Shown: positions 1-33,359 of the stretch, piece after piece
Layout of the letters: every line of letters starts with the position of its first letter
Numbering within the stretch: position 1 is the stretch's first letter
DNA from: Distichodus sexfasciatus
Taxonomy: Eukaryota > Chordata > Actinopteri > Characiformes > Distichodontidae
Length of the DNA: 64,000 nt
Assembly (NCBI GenBank): GCA_032718565.1
Contig: JAVGVS010000094.1
Span: 1,181,187 to 1,245,186 of the forward strand
Direction: 5' to 3'
Position numbers and translations under genes: made by a program
Notes under the pieces: generated by a model
What the model saw: only the letters and a program-made list of their open reading frames with translations
Told to the model about the DNA's origin: nothing
Database searches by the model: none

Positions 1-407
1 AAAAACTTCAAATGAGAGTTGCAGTGTTTTTAGTCATCTTGTGAATTTGCGTTAATAGTTGCAATCGCAACATCGTGAAATCCTGGAGGGTCTGTTAACC
101 GCACCTTATTAGAGCACCATAAAAAGCCCCACCTTTTACAGCCAGTGTATAGTATAAAAAAATTATTTTCAGTGGCATAAAAACGATGCTTTTAATGAAT
201 CAAAAGGTGAATAAAAAACAGGTGTTTTAGTGTCAATCGCATAAAAATGAGGCGATTTGTGGCACCTTTGGCGTTCCGTATGAGGTCACAAAGAAACTTG
301 TTTATGATGAGATGTTAAATACAATACTCAGATTCTGAAGATACCTGACTGGGACAGAAAATGTTAAACTCATCCTCTCTCTATCTCTCTCTCCTTTCCA
401 ACTCCAG
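1..407 (+). other. usp2: usp2 intron, 3' part
   Basis: This is intronic sequence leading to the acceptor at 406-407, which follows a pyrimidine-rich run. I see no exon or recognisable repeat in it. Confidence 0.6.
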
Positions 408-528
408 TGAACGCCATCTATAACCTGTATGCCGTCTCCAACCACACCGGCACCGCTCTGGGGGGCCACTACACAGCGTACTGCCGAAACCCGTCCACGG
501 GAGAGTGGTACACGTACAACGACTCCAG
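408..528 (+). CDS. usp2: usp2 penultimate coding exon (catalytic His)
   Basis: The exon is 121 nt between AG at 406-407 and GT at 529-530. It starts two bases into a codon and ends with two bases of an Arg codon. It encodes the GGHYTAY His box. Confidence 0.93.
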
Positions 529-1494
529 GTAACACAGCCTTACTGATTGTAGTGAACAACGACGAAATGACGGTTCACACCAGGGCTGGGCACTTAATCG
601 AAACCAAAAGCTCTAATCAGCGTAATCTTAACCGTCACGGTTATTTCGGTCATTTTACAAAATCTGTTACATCTTGTCAGTGAATTATGAGGGCAAACAC
701 CCACCCCCAAAACACCAAAACCAAAATAATCCATCATTAATCGTAATGTTCAATTAATCGTGATATTGGTTTGAGGTCATATCGTGCATCCCTGCTTCAA
801 ACATCAAATGACATGGAAATAAAAATGTCATCGAATGCGTCATCACTGTCTTGTTACTTATTTCATGCCATGTCGCATTACGGCTAGGGACTTGACCCCG
901 TGATCAGAGGGTCGCCGGTTCAAGTCCCGGACCGGGAAAAGGTAATACTGAGGTACTTGTGAGCAAGGTAGCTAGAACCCTACCTTAGGGTTGGGGCAGT
1001 TAGTAGCGTAACAGTTAGGGAGTTGGCCCCGTGATCGGAAGGTCGCTTGTTCAAGAATTGTGGCACAAAATAACGCCCTACGTTTTAAGACAGAAGGCGT
1101 GAGCCGTATTAAATCCCACCTCAGTCTTTGGACATGTTGCCGGGCACAAGCACTACCTTTCCAACGTACAATAAATGCGTTCTTAAAGTGTCGTCTGGAA
1201 ATATCGGGCGAATCTAAGCATCGGTTTGATACCGATATTATCGTGCACCCCTAGCATGAAGCAACCTTAAGCGTCTCCCAACATCCAGAACACACTGTCC
1301 ACACTGAACTAGTCCAATTCCTGGTTCAGCAAACAGCAAAGTTTCAAACTGTACTATAAGCGTTTCTCCATCTGCAGGTCACTCATCTCTCGCTCTCTCT
1401 CTCTCTCAGGGTGAGTCTGATGTCGTCCAGCCAGGTGCGCAGCAGCGACGCCTACGTTCTCTTCTATGAGCTCGTGAACTTCTCGCGCATGTGA
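408..1494 (+). CDS. usp2: Ubiquitin-specific protease 2 (USP2-type), C-terminal two exons, partial
   Basis: USP2 is a cytosolic and nuclear cysteine protease that removes ubiquitin from proteins such as MDM2 and cyclin D1 and is clock-linked in vertebrates. Only the end of the catalytic domain is here, in exons 408-528 and 1410-1494 joined in phase (AG|G, Arg). The first exon reads NAIYNLYAVSNHTG, then GGHYTAYCRNPSTGEW and YTYNDS. This is the USP His box with the catalytic histidine in GGHYTAY and the Asn/Asp of the ND-S motif. The second exon reads VSLMSSSQVRSSDAYVLFYEL and ends NFSRM. The SSSQVR, DAY-LFYEL and final SRM match vertebrate USP2 better than USP21. The cysteine box, zinc-finger region and N terminus lie outside the window. 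Which fish paralogue (usp2a or usp2b) this is cannot be told. A long TG-rich 3' UTR follows. Confidence 0.93.
881..1062 (+). repeat. Two tandem tRNA-like SINE heads in usp2 intron
   Basis: A B-box-like GGTTCAAGTCC lies near 920, and a second head of the same type (a GGCAGTTAGTAGCG start, then GTTGGCCCCGTGATCGGAAG) starts near 995. The same family recurs at 5921, 8557, 42277 and 53577. The 3' halves are missing here. Confidence 0.65.
1410..1494 (+). CDS. usp2: usp2 last coding exon
   Basis: The acceptor is CAG at 1407-1409 after a CT run. The exon completes the Arg codon, encodes 27 further residues ending FSRM, and stops with TGA at 1492-1494. Confidence 0.93.
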
Positions 1495-2521
1495 GCCGGC
1501 CTCAAACCTGAACCTGGACCCAGATCGGGATCGGGATCTGAACCCCAAACCGGACTCGGGCTTTGAGCCACATAACGAGACGGGGTTTGAGGAGACGGAC
1601 GTAAGCCGCGTCGCTGGAGCGAATGAAAGCGGCGGCTGGAAAACTGGGACTCGATGTGAAATGGAGACCAGAAGGAGCTTCCTTTAAAGGGCTTCCCCCT
1701 CGCACTTCCCAAAAACACTTAAACCCCCGTCCCACGTTCCGACCCCCTCCATGTCCCCCACAATGCTGCTGAAGAGACGGGGACGAGAACAAACTCCTCC
1801 CGGGAAGAGACAACTGGAACACTACCTCTCATGATTGAGCAGGACTCTACGTGTGTGTGTGGAAGTGGAGGTGTGTCTGTTGTGCTTTTGAGTGTGTGTG
1901 TGTGTATGTAATGTGTTCATCTTCTGGTATGTGTGTGTCTGTTTCACTGTGTGTTTGTGAGTGTGTGCACTTCTGAGCGTGTGTGTGTGTGTGTTTTTCT
2001 CAGTGTGTGTGTGTGCACATTTCTGAGTGTGTGTGTGTGTGTTCCTGCATGAACAGATATCGACTAACCGAAGCCTCCTATGCACATCCACCGCACTGAC
2101 GCTCACTCCAACTTATTTATTAACGCTGTTAACGTTTGGCTTTGCGGAGCGGAACTCGGGTCCAAAGTGACGATGCTGTTGCTAGGACAACGCTGCCACT
2201 CCGTCGCTCTGGACAAGGCGCTGGACGAGGACAGCTCCGCACCTGCTCGGGGGCTGACCACTTCTCACCCCTCCCATAACTCTCATTATTGAAACACGGC
2301 TTTCAGCTTGATTTGGGAAAGAGCCTTTACAGCACAAAAGGCCACCTGGTTGCAGATGTGTGTGTTGTGTGTGTGTGTGTGAGAAAATGTGTGTTTTTAA
2401 TTTATAAAGTGTGAATTGTGAATGTATAAATCCGAACCTGGGCAAGGCGGAGCGAGGAACTAGCCGCATATCACATACTTTTGGCTTTATTAAAAAAGTC
2501 ACTGATGTAAATATTAATAAA
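1495..2521 (+). other. usp2: usp2 3' UTR with long imperfect TG tract
   Basis: This is non-coding sequence from the stop codon to the first good poly(A) signal. It includes an interrupted (TG)n tract at about 1851-2041 and a shorter one at 2357-2382. On the minus strand these give only His/Thr low-complexity ORFs. Confidence 0.65.
2516..2521 (+). terminator. usp2: Poly(A) signal of usp2
   Basis: AATAAA is followed 30-60 bases later by a GT-rich stretch, the usual layout of a vertebrate cleavage site. Confidence 0.6.
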
Positions 2522-2649
2522 TTAATGACTTTTTCCTCAGAAACTTGTGTCTCTTTTGGTTCGTGGTGTTTATATTAAAGCCTGTGGATTAAGAGTGGGG
2601 CTGCATGTTCATGTGTGTGTAGATAAATGGAATACAGTAATACCTCACT

Positions 2650-3380
2650 TAGGGCCCTATGAAATCCGTTTTGTTTTTTCCTAAATTCCGTTTTATTTTT
2701 TCCTGAATTCCGTTTTTTCCATTTTTATTCTTCTGACATCCGTGTTTTACGTTATCATATTTATTCACCTAAAAGTGTCTAATTATGGAGTGGATGAGAA
2801 AAAAGAACAATGCAAAAGAAAAAAAATCACATTAAATGACTGTTATTCAACTTCAACAAAGTGCTGGGGTTCAGCAGAACATTTTCTGCTTTGGTAAAAA
2901 AAAAATTACCTGTAAACAACAAAAAACATTCATTTTTTCTGCAAAACCAAACGTTTCTGATGTGAGTGTTTGACGTGTGTTTGTGGTCGTCACGAGTTCT
3001 TGAGGGTACAGTCTATCGTGTGTTGGCAAAACTTACAAAAGAGTTGTTCTCCCGATTCATAAAAATCATTTGGGTATTGTTCTGCTCTAAACTTAGCACT
3101 GACACCCCAATTCCGTCATTTTTTGAGGACTTGACTTTGACAACCTGACCGTTGACGTTTCCCCCTCTGTGTCTGTGCGTTTGTGTGTGTGGAAAGCCTC
3201 AGGTAACACGTACAGGGGGCTGCAGCGGCCAAAACTGATTAGAAACCATTGCTTTGCTTTGCCCACACACCGATATCAGCCAGTTATACGACGTTCAGCA
3301 TTTTACAACAGATTCCATTTTATTTGTTGAATTCCGCGATTTCGTCCGCGTTGTCCGCTTGCGGAAATCATAGGGCCCTA
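2650..3380. mobile_element. Non-autonomous DNA transposon, TIR TAGGGCCCTATGA, 6-bp TSD
   Basis: The left end is TAGGGCCCTATGAAATCCG and the right end is its inverse, CGGAAATCATAGGGCCCTA. CTCACT is duplicated exactly at 2644-2649 and 3381-3386. A second copy of the family is at 51760-52421. There is no intact transposase. The element sits inside the left target duplication of the neighbouring hAT-like element. Confidence 0.85.
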
Positions 3381-3386
3381 CTCACT

Positions 3387-3979
3387 AGGGGTGGGTGACA
3401 TATCAAATATACTCGATATGTCTCGCCTTATTCCACGCGTGTTGCAGTAAATGACTATATCATGAACATCGAGTACAAATCCTCACGTTAATGTCAAACA
3501 CACGACACGTACATCACTTTCCAGTTCACTGCCCTCTCAATGCAGACGCTCACTAACTCCCTCCCTCGCCCGTCCAGAACGCTCCCCTAGCGCATGTACG
3601 TTATGTAGCTGAAGCGAGCGTGCAGAGAGACATTAACTGGAGATGGAAACGGTCGACTTGGTTGTTATTCTGCACACCAAAACAAGTAAACGTGTTAACA
3701 AGCATAAATGACATTCTTCACCATGTAAACGTGTGGGCGACTCTCATGTGGAACGCCATCGCTCACAAAAAAACACTCCAGTTCAGTCAAATCTTCCCTT
3801 TTATTACAGACAAAACTCATATTTTAGCTGATAAATAACAACCAATACATTTAGCATTTGTACAGTGATTTCCAGGAAAGTTCAAGGTTTCAAGATATAT
3901 ATTGTGTATCGTGATATAGCTAAAATATATATATATATATCACAATATTGTTTTTAGGCCGTGTATCTCTCCCAGCCCT
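3387..3979. mobile_element. hAT-like non-autonomous element
   Basis: The ends are imperfect inverted repeats, AGGGGTGGGTGACATATC on the left and its inverse on the right ending CCCAGCCCT. The 8-bp target duplication ACCTCACT is at 2642-2649 and 3980-3987, with the left copy separated from the element by the insertion at 2650-3380. The interior (about 3620-3850) resembles parts of 18680-18870 and, inverted, 19430-19640. Confidence 0.8.
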
Positions 3980-4163
3980 ACCTCACTTTACATTGTTAAC
4001 TGGTTGCAGAACACACGACGTAAGTGGAAACTCAAATAAAAAACCCTAAACAACCCTAAAAAGGTGAACTAGACCCTCTCATAAGCACACCGAAACCTCT
4101 TTAGTAGCACCAAAAAAGCATTTTCTCTTTAATATACTCCTTTTGAATAATTTTCCTTAGTAG

Positions 4164-4356
4164 GTGTTGTTGGCCTAGTGGTGGAACACTGCCTTTGAAC
4201 CAAGAAGGTTGTGTTTGAATCACGACCTCAGACATTACTAACACTGGGTCTGAGCAGACCCTAACCTAAAGATGCTCCTCAGGAGAATTGTCCCTAGAGA
4301 ATTAGGAAATGTAAAGTTGCTCTGGATAAGGCGTCTGCTAAATACTGTAAATGTAA
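4164..4356 (+). repeat. V-SINE-type tRNA-derived SINE
   Basis: The head reads GTTGGCCTAGTGGTGG with a B-box-like GTGTTTGAATCACGACC. The tail is the characteristic fish V-SINE end, TTGCTCTGGATAAGGCGTCT followed by GCTAAATACTGTAAATG. Confidence 0.8.
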
Positions 4357-5920
4357 ATATTATTTAGAATGAGCAAGCACGTGCCTTTTAGCAAAGACAC
4401 ATTGAAACAAGGTAATCTGAGGAGATTACAGTACATAAAATAACAGAGACTAAATCTATAATATTAATACTAAGTAATAGTAAGTAATAGTAATATATTA
4501 CAGTGCTGCTGTTAGACTTGAAGTTGCACATTAATGCTCATGAAGTGGTAATAAATAGTTATAAAGGATTATGTGGGTTGGTGTCACTGACTGTTGTTGC
4601 AGTGTTTTAACACAAGAGGGAGGAGTGAGTCATATTTGCACATGCTCTCACTCTCTCTCAGATAACACTTTCCCCGCTAACCTTTGGGCTGAAGAAGCAG
4701 ACCTCATTAGTACTGATCTTATTATCTGACAGATTAAGAGAGAGACACAGACCAGTAGAGGGAGAATATGTCCTCCTACTTAAAATACCCTTCACCTTTA
4801 AGCGTCTCCAAGTACACTATATACAATATATGTATTTGAGTAATTAAGGAGGTGTTGCCTAAAGTGAGTAAAATCCTATCAAAAGGTGTGCATAATTATT
4901 ATGCAGCTTCTTTACCGTCGGCAAAACAAAAAAGAGTTTTAACCAACACTGAAAAGTCAAAAAATGCCTATATATATATATGTATATGCATTTTCCCTCG
5001 AAAAACATGAAATATAAACAAATGATGTAGCTGTACATATATATAATTTTGTACATAATATATAATTTTTTGAATTGCAAAAAACAAATATTAGAGAAAT
5101 CTTTTGTTTACACTTCGTAGTTTCTGGGCAAAAAAGAGGTTTTTATCCTCCATTTATCAAAATAATCAAAATAAGTGACCATAATCATGTATGTTTATGA
5201 ATACCGTTATTTAGTAGATTTTATTTTCCTTTAGTTTCTATACACAGTTTAGACATGATGAGTGGTTATGCAGTTTTAGTTCAAGTAGAGAGATGTGTTG
5301 CTTCGGTTACACAGATCAATGGATGGACAATGATACCAGCTCTATAACCCATATTAACACACATCACATTGTGGTCACACTCATCAACACACACACATAC
5401 ACACACACACACACACAGCTGTCATCATCTTCGTGTTCCTGTCCAGTACAAACGAACCATGGTATTGACACTTTTCATATTAAATAAGCTCACCAATCTC
5501 CTTCTTTTATTGATCATGCTCAAGTCCTTTGTTGACAGGACCACATTCAAAACCTGATGCTGAATTTTAAAAATAAAAATGTTATTTAAAAAAAAAACAT
5601 TATAATACAGCAAATAATCTGAGAATAAAAAAATAAACTTTAAACTAAATAAAAAAATATATGATTTATTTTAAAGGAGTTAAATCCTCTCCTCTCTGTG
5701 TGTCAAGCAGCAGCTCCATCACGGCCGGCAGTCCACTCTTAGAAACTCCTAGATAAAGCGCAGAAGTCGTGAGTTTAACCCAACTTTCCACTGAACTTCA
5801 AACCGGCAAAAATCCCACTCCACCCTAGAGAAAAAGAAAAGAGTTTTAGGTGCTTGTGAATACCTGATTATCTCTGAAATGTTATGCTATTATGGAAAAG
5901 TTTCAGATTTTGTGAACACA
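4357..5920. other. Intergenic, no gene seen
   Basis: AT-rich sequence with a short CA repeat at 5388-5417 and small TA runs near 4970 and 5035. No ORF here shows recognisable protein sequence. Confidence 0.5.
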
Positions 5921-6105
5921 GCACAGCACAGCACACAGTGCACCACAACCAAATTTGAACTCATCCATGAAGGAGCAGTGTCCAGGGAGCAGTACTTGGT
6001 GATGGCACCTTGTTCATGAGTACCTCAGTGGTACCTTTATCAGTCTGGGACGTGAACCGATCTCAAGACCAACTATAACCATTACACTACCAACTGCCCC
6101 TGTTA
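5921..6105 (-). repeat. tRNA-derived SINE, minus orientation
   Basis: Read on the minus strand it begins GGGGCAGTTGGTAGTGTAAT and ends with the GCACTGTGTGCTGTGCTGTG tail. It is the same family as the copies at 8557 and 42277. Confidence 0.7.
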
Positions 6106-6248
6106 ACTAAGGTTTACAAAAGGTAAATTTGTAACATTATATATTTTATATATTTAATATTTGTTATATATTATATCTAATATTATATATATTTTTGCAG
6201 CTAGAACACTTCATAAGAGCAGTTCAAAAATAAACTTTCCAGGATGTG

Positions 6249-8556
<2,308 letters not shown>

Positions 8557-8715
8557 TACCACTGAGGAGTGTTGCCAGGGCAAGATACCATCCCCAAGCA
8601 CTGCTCCCCGGACGTTAGCTGCCCACTGCTCCTTCACAGATGGGTTAAATGTAGAGGTCACATTTGGTTGCGGTGCACTGTGTGCTGTGTTCACAATGAC
8701 AAATAATCACTCACT
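8557..8715 (+). repeat. tRNA-derived SINE, 3' part
   Basis: It carries the family's GCACTGCTCCCCGGACG, GGGTTAAATG-AGAGGTCACA and CACAATGACAAATAATCACT 3' segments. The tRNA head is missing. Confidence 0.65.
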
Positions 8716-9706
8716 TTTTAAAAAATATATACAGCACGTAACAATATTAGGAAAAAAACAAAAAAAAATACAGATACAGGACGGAAAACCAACTGGAGCT
8801 GGTCAAACCTTGAATGGGAGACCAACATCTTTGCTTGCAGTTTTAAGAAAAACTGTGCTTTTCGTATAAGAATTTGCCTGAGATCTAGACTTTAGGAGAT
8901 GATAAGACACTCCTTGACCTTGTGAATAAATTTTTCCCTGACGTCCTTCCCAAATGACAGTGAACACGTGTCTGCGGCACAGAGATGAGAGCCACATAAG
9001 GTGAAAGTGTGTGTGTAGAAGTTAGATTACATTAGATTCCAGCTTTGCATTATGGATTCACAAAAACAAGGATGTGTGTTGCTTGGGTACAGACAGAGCA
9101 TAAACTGATGATGGAAAGATTCAGAGATCTGAACAGCTAATTAGTTCCACAGGATCCATGCAGTTGAGACTCAAGAACACAACACACAAGAGCTACAACT
9201 GTAACAGTAAAACTGTAAATGTACAGTACAGATGGTCACTTTGCGTCATTTATATTATTGTCTACAGAGCTGCTCCGAAAGGTTTTGAACCCAAATTCAT
9301 CTTCATAATGCTTCTTTAAACTCTGTATTGCAGTATGAAATAAATTAAATTTAGCTTCAAAACAAGTATTTCTTAATGATTTGAAGCATATGGATGCCAC
9401 ATAACCATGTCTCAAAAGTACACAGATAATACATGCATTTATACGTACACACCATATAGCATTTGAGAAAATGTACATCTAAAAGTATATATAAAATAAT
9501 AAGTAATTGTATGTGTGTGAGAACATTAAGGGTCAATTAAAAAAAGTGTGCATAATTCTACTGAGTCAATGATCATTGATCCAAAAATGAAAACATCAAT
9601 CAGACAACATACCTTTATACAGTGTATAACGTCACTTTATATTGAACAGAATGCCTATTTTAAATAAATAAATAAATAAATAATAAATAAATAATTTATG
9701 TGTATG

Positions 9707-9710
<4 letters not shown>
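8716..9710. other. Intergenic, no gene seen
   Basis: AT-rich sequence without a supported gene or repeat family. An AAAT/TATG-rich run near 9658-9710 leads into the TA array. Confidence 0.4.

Positions 9711-9803
<93 letters not shown>
9711..9803. repeat. (TA)n microsatellite
   Basis: This is an uninterrupted TA array of about 46 units. Confidence 0.97.
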
Positions 9804-9805
<2 letters not shown>

Positions 9806-11039
9806 CAGTCTCGCTCAAAATAAACAAGTCAAATTATATTTTAGGTGAGTTTATATAAATGGAAGTGATAGCGTTAAATCGGCACATGTCTCATATCGAT
9901 GAACTGAATCGAATCAGAATCGTGTTGTAATTGGCTTTATGATGATATCGGCAGACAGTTAATCATTGTCCACTGAATGGATATATCATGTCGTGATGAA
10001 ATGTTTTGATTTACACGTCTAATTAAAAGATACATTTAATATGTTGGATTTTTCCAATGAGGGCTCAAAGATGGCGCCATTGAGCAAACAGGAGCGGGAA
10101 CACCAATTACCATCCTGAACATCATGAGCCTCCTACAAAAATTAATTGTTTAAAGATGGATAATTTTGTCTCCCATGAAACATTTGATTGTTTGTGTGCA
10201 GTTTCTGACAGGAAAATGACCGTCATCTTGTATTTGGATCTTTATATTCAATGTTTAAGCTTATTTTAGTCCTACTTCACGACACGAAGATATCTTTATT
10301 CGGCAACATGAACCCAGGAATTGTTGCTGAAGGATTATAATGCTTTCTTTTGCGTTTTTAAACCAAGAATGAGGACAAATACACCGCTCGGTTCATCACA
10401 AAAAACCGCTATGTTTATACACGATCAAGCGGCCAGGGCCCAAAGAAGCGCAGCGCACATCGGTGCATGAGCGTCTCAAGCCACGTCATGATCTCCTACC
10501 TAGTGCCCTAAACAGCCTACTTCTCCTATCGCGTTTTTTTTTGTAGTGCGCTACATGGGGATACTGAACCGAGAACGCAACCGTATCTGACATGTGCTGC
10601 ATTTAAATATTGTTTTTGTACAAAATAAACCTTTTTTTATTTTTTCAAAAAATAAATGTTTGATTGATAGAACTGTGGTGCAATTTGTTAGCCAAGAAAT
10701 CACTTATGAAATTAAGGGTGCTATTTATTTATCTCTGAATTGATATGATTTGTACTACTACTACTCCTCCTCACTCATACTACGTATTGTTATTAAATGC
10801 TTGCGTGAACAATTTTTCTTAAACATTATCCAAGAAGTAAATTATATTGAACAGACTCTCTCTTGTAGATTGGTTGTGTCAAAAACTAAACTTTTTTTAC
10901 ATTATTAATTGACTATTATTATTTGACATTATGACCAAATAGTATCATCCTTGAGGTTAAAATAAAGTAAGATCATCATTACATTTACATTTGGCAGCTG
11001 TCGGACGCTCTAATCCACAACCAACGTCATAAAATGGAA
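9804..11039. other. Intergenic upstream of the TLCD3 gene
   Basis: Mostly AT-rich. A V-SINE tail relic on the minus strand lies at about 10979-11030 (ACATTTACATTTGGCAGCTG). I see no exon. Confidence 0.4.
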
Positions 11040-11228
11040 ACACTAGCACCTGTGAAGCCCGGTTGAAATAGGACGCGGCCGGTGGGGGAGTGCACTAATC
11101 TAATACGCGCCTCTCCCGAGTGAAACTGGGAGCTCGAAGTCGCCGGTTATCAGGGTTTACTAGCGGATTCAGCCGCTTCGCCGCATCAGGCATTGTTTTT
11201 TCGGTCGAAGCCGAGTGGAACGGCGAGG
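11040..11228 (+). promoter_or_regulatory. tlcd3a: CpG-rich 5' region of the TLCD3 gene
   Basis: CpG density rises abruptly in an otherwise AT-rich neighbourhood and continues through exon 1. This is the usual signature of a vertebrate promoter plus 5' UTR. No TATA box is obvious. The exact start site cannot be read from sequence. Confidence 0.5.
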
Positions 11229-29784
<18,556 letters not shown>

Positions 29785-31088
29785 AGGTGGGGGGGCAGCA
29801 ACGGGGCGAGAGGCGCGGTCGGCAAAACACCCCCCCGTTACCCCTCGGCCTATAAAAAGACCCTCTTTCATCTCGGTTTTGGCGCTGCAAAGCGGGGGAC
29901 TCGTTGACAGGTTGGATTGATGTTACTTAGTTTTTTCTTTCTCGTTTCGATTCCCGCAAAACCTCCTCACATGAAGCGCGGGAGTTCTTAAAGGCACGTT
30001 TAACTGCGTTCTTTGGAGAGTCAGCTGTGCAATTGTATCCTAGGACGCCGGAACGGCTAAAGGTTTCACCGAGACTTCTGTTTTCTTGTTTCGTTTCTCT
30101 ATGATGAAGTGCAGGTGTGTTTCATTTCAGTTTTGAAGAGCAAAACTGCAATAATATCGTAGGACGGCTGAACGTCTGAAGGTCTCGGGCCCAGCCCTGC
30201 AGATAAAGCGTCAGATTTCTCAGCGTGTAAAGATGTCGTTATTAGCGAAATCTGCTCTAGACTGGCGTCAGAACTCTCATCTCGGAGGACCACAGCACTG
30301 ACCGTTTTGGCATTTATTTAATTTAAAAAGAATTAAGACCTGAAAACACTACCATTTATTGAGAAGTGGACCTCCAGGATCTGGGTTTGATCTTCACAAT
30401 TAAAACTGATTTAAAACATTATATCCGTAGACGCCGCGCCATCGTAGGATCTAACTGAACAGCCCGAGGTTGGGGTTACTGCTGATTTTTGCACCAGCAT
30501 TGTTACACAAACCCATTTAATGTGATGTTAGAATTGCATTTTATTTTCTTATTCTCCATTGCTGGCCTCCTCCTGAAAACACTCTCCTCCACCCAAACTT
30601 TAGGTTCATCTGAATCGTTTTCAGGACGTTAGCACAAAGCTGGATCAGTTCAGGCGTCAGCAGGTCCTTATTTAGTGTGGATTTTCATTCTAAACGCTAA
30701 TTAACCAGCAAAACGCACGATGAGTCCTAATCAGCAGCGGAGTTTAAATGGTGAGAGCAAAACTCTGGTCCGGACTTTAACTTGATGAACCTGAATCCAG
30801 GTGTTATTTGTTCTTCCGTTTTTCGAATCCACAACTCAAAAGCAAGTGCTTTAATGAAAAACAAATGTCATATTCAAATGTTGAATTTTCAGATGTTTAA
30901 CAGCCATTTCCGGATCAAGTCGCTTGCATTCAATTGAAAAACTGGAACAGGAAAGTACATATATATAATATCAAACATATATTTAACATTTAATATATAC
31001 TCCTGATTTACCTGCATGTTGCTGCCCTGGTTTTACTTTTCAGAAAGTTGCCTCAAGGTCAGACTCGCTGAAAGAAATAGAGAATAAA
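29785..31088 (+). other. tlcd3a: TLCD3 3' UTR (probable)
   Basis: Non-coding sequence after the stop codon, without repeats until 31.4 kb. AATAAA at 31083-31088 is the first canonical signal I see. Shorter forms ending at ATTAAA near 30400 are possible. Confidence 0.45.
31083..31088 (+). terminator. tlcd3a: Candidate poly(A) signal of the TLCD3 gene
   Basis: AATAAA in an otherwise non-repetitive stretch. The distance (1.3 kb from the stop) is ordinary, but RNA evidence would be needed to choose it. Confidence 0.35.
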
Positions 31089-31652
31089 AATCTAATAATG
31101 AGTTATTTTCAATGCCTTGCTACTTTCTTTGCTAACTGAGAAAAACGACATGTGCCGAAGGTTTGATAGTATCTGTAAAGTGTAAGTTTGTAGGAGGGTT
31201 AATCACATCCAGGTGTAACAAGTCAACGTCCTGCAGGGAGTTTTGTTCTCACCGTTTTTAATCCGCTTCTAATCGGGGCTGATGATTGGTTTGTGTGGAT
31301 ATTGGAACACCTGACTGGATGAGGGCGTACAAAGCCAGATTTTCCAAGGCCAGAACCGCAGGCCGGTCCACGTTTTAGCTCCGTCCCGGCTTCCAACACG
31401 CCTAAATTTGAGATGATAGATTCTTTATTTGTTATATACATTGTTATACAAGCACATGCTGTGAAAAGTGTTCTGATCAAGCCTAAAACTGTGAAAATGG
31501 AAAACAGAAATGAGAAAATAATCAGTAGATTGCAAAACAAGTTGCAAAAAAATAAATCTAAAAGCATGGTAATATATAGAATAAAGAATATATAGAATGA
31601 AATGTTTCCTAGATAGAGATTTACACTGTAACTGTGTGGGTGTGGGTGTGTG

Positions 31653-31970
<318 letters not shown>

Positions 31971-32384
31971 ACACACACACAAAAAAAACATATGTATATT
32001 CTGGTAGAAGTCTATAATGTAAAGTGCAGTGTGCTTGTATAAATCCATTCCCGGATGATGGGTCTGAGCCAAAACGTGGACCGGATTGAGAAGCTCGCTG
32101 CTGTGTGGTGTGATTTAAGATATAACCTGGTTTAGTTCCACTTGGACGTGGTTTTACGAGGTTTTTCTACGAGCTCCCGTCTCGTTACGTAACCCTGGCA
32201 CTGGAGGGAAGGGGGAGCGTAAGACACTCGCCATCACTTTCGGGTCACTTCACGCCCGCAGGACGTCTCTGGGTAGCAATAAGACGGCACAACGCCCAGT
32301 TTACTTTACGTAATCGGGGTAGTCAAAAACCTCACTTGATTTCTACCGCTCAGTGATGAGAACGTCATGGAAGCCTGCTCACAT

Positions 32385-32840
32385 CGAGGAAAAAAGTAAT
32401 AACAATGAGAACTCTTCATATCAGTAGGATTTCTCATGATGAGACGCATAACAGCATTATGACGTCTCTTACTAACCAACTTTACTGTGACGCAGCGTCT
32501 CATAATGAGAAACGTATTATTATGACTAAAAATTCCATAATAATCAGAAACTCATTATTACAACTCAGTGTCTCATAATAAGAAACTTCGAAAAATTCAC
32601 ACGTTCTCATTATTACGATAAAAACATGAAACTTTGCGACTCATAACTTCTCATAACAAGAAACGTTTAAATTATAAGACGTTAGAATCTCATGAAAAGA
32701 GATACTTCTAATGAGAACGTTCTCAGTATTATAACTTAGTGTCTCATAATAACGAGAAACATTCTAAAATTTTATTATCTGAAAAAAACAATAACTTTTC
32801 TCATTATTACACGTCTCAAATACCCTCATAAAAATGAGTT
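32385..32840. repeat. Degenerate repeat of near-palindromic TCTCATAATGAGAAAC
   Basis: The 16-mer at 32498-32513 recurs with changes at least six times (for example TCTCATAATAAGAAAC, TCTCATAATAACGAGAAAC and TTCTCATTATTACGA). It is a decayed tandem or satellite-like block. Confidence 0.6.
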
Positions 32841-33082
32841 TTATATTTAAATCATGAGCCATGTGGCAATTAAACATCGTTATTATGCGACGTTAATAAT
32901 GTAGTTATGAGAACGTGTCTCGTTTTAAGGAGTGACGTCGGAGGTCATATTTATAGCGAGATGATGTACATTTTTTGTTATAACTTGTTTTCTTTGCGTG
33001 AGGAAACAGGCTTCTACAGGACGCCGACACGTAACTTGAAGGTTGAAAAACATAAACATTTCCGCTTTTTGAGAGGACTGAG

Positions 33083-33359
33083 TAGAGGTCGACCGATATC
33101 GGTCTTTCAGGGCTGATATCGATACCGATTACGGCTAGTTAACGGGGCCGAGAACCGATATTTTGAACCAATATGCAAAAAATAAAGAAAATGTTTAATT
33201 TTACAAACACCAAGCTCAGCTCAAACTCTCCTTCTCGGAGCTTCGCGCGGTGCTCGTGTGAGTGTAATTACTTCATATCGGTGATGGTCAAAATGAAACA
33301 CCGATACTGATAATCTGCAAAATGTCTAATATCAGCCCCCGATAATCGGTCGACCCTTA
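33083..33359. mobile_element. hAT-like MITE, TIR TAGAGGTCGACCGAT
   Basis: The left end is TAGAGGTCGACCGATATCGG and the right end CGATAATCGGTCGACCCTTA. The flanks GGACTGAG and GAACTGAA match at 6 of 8 bases. A left-end fragment of the same family is at about 36967-37030. Confidence 0.7.
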
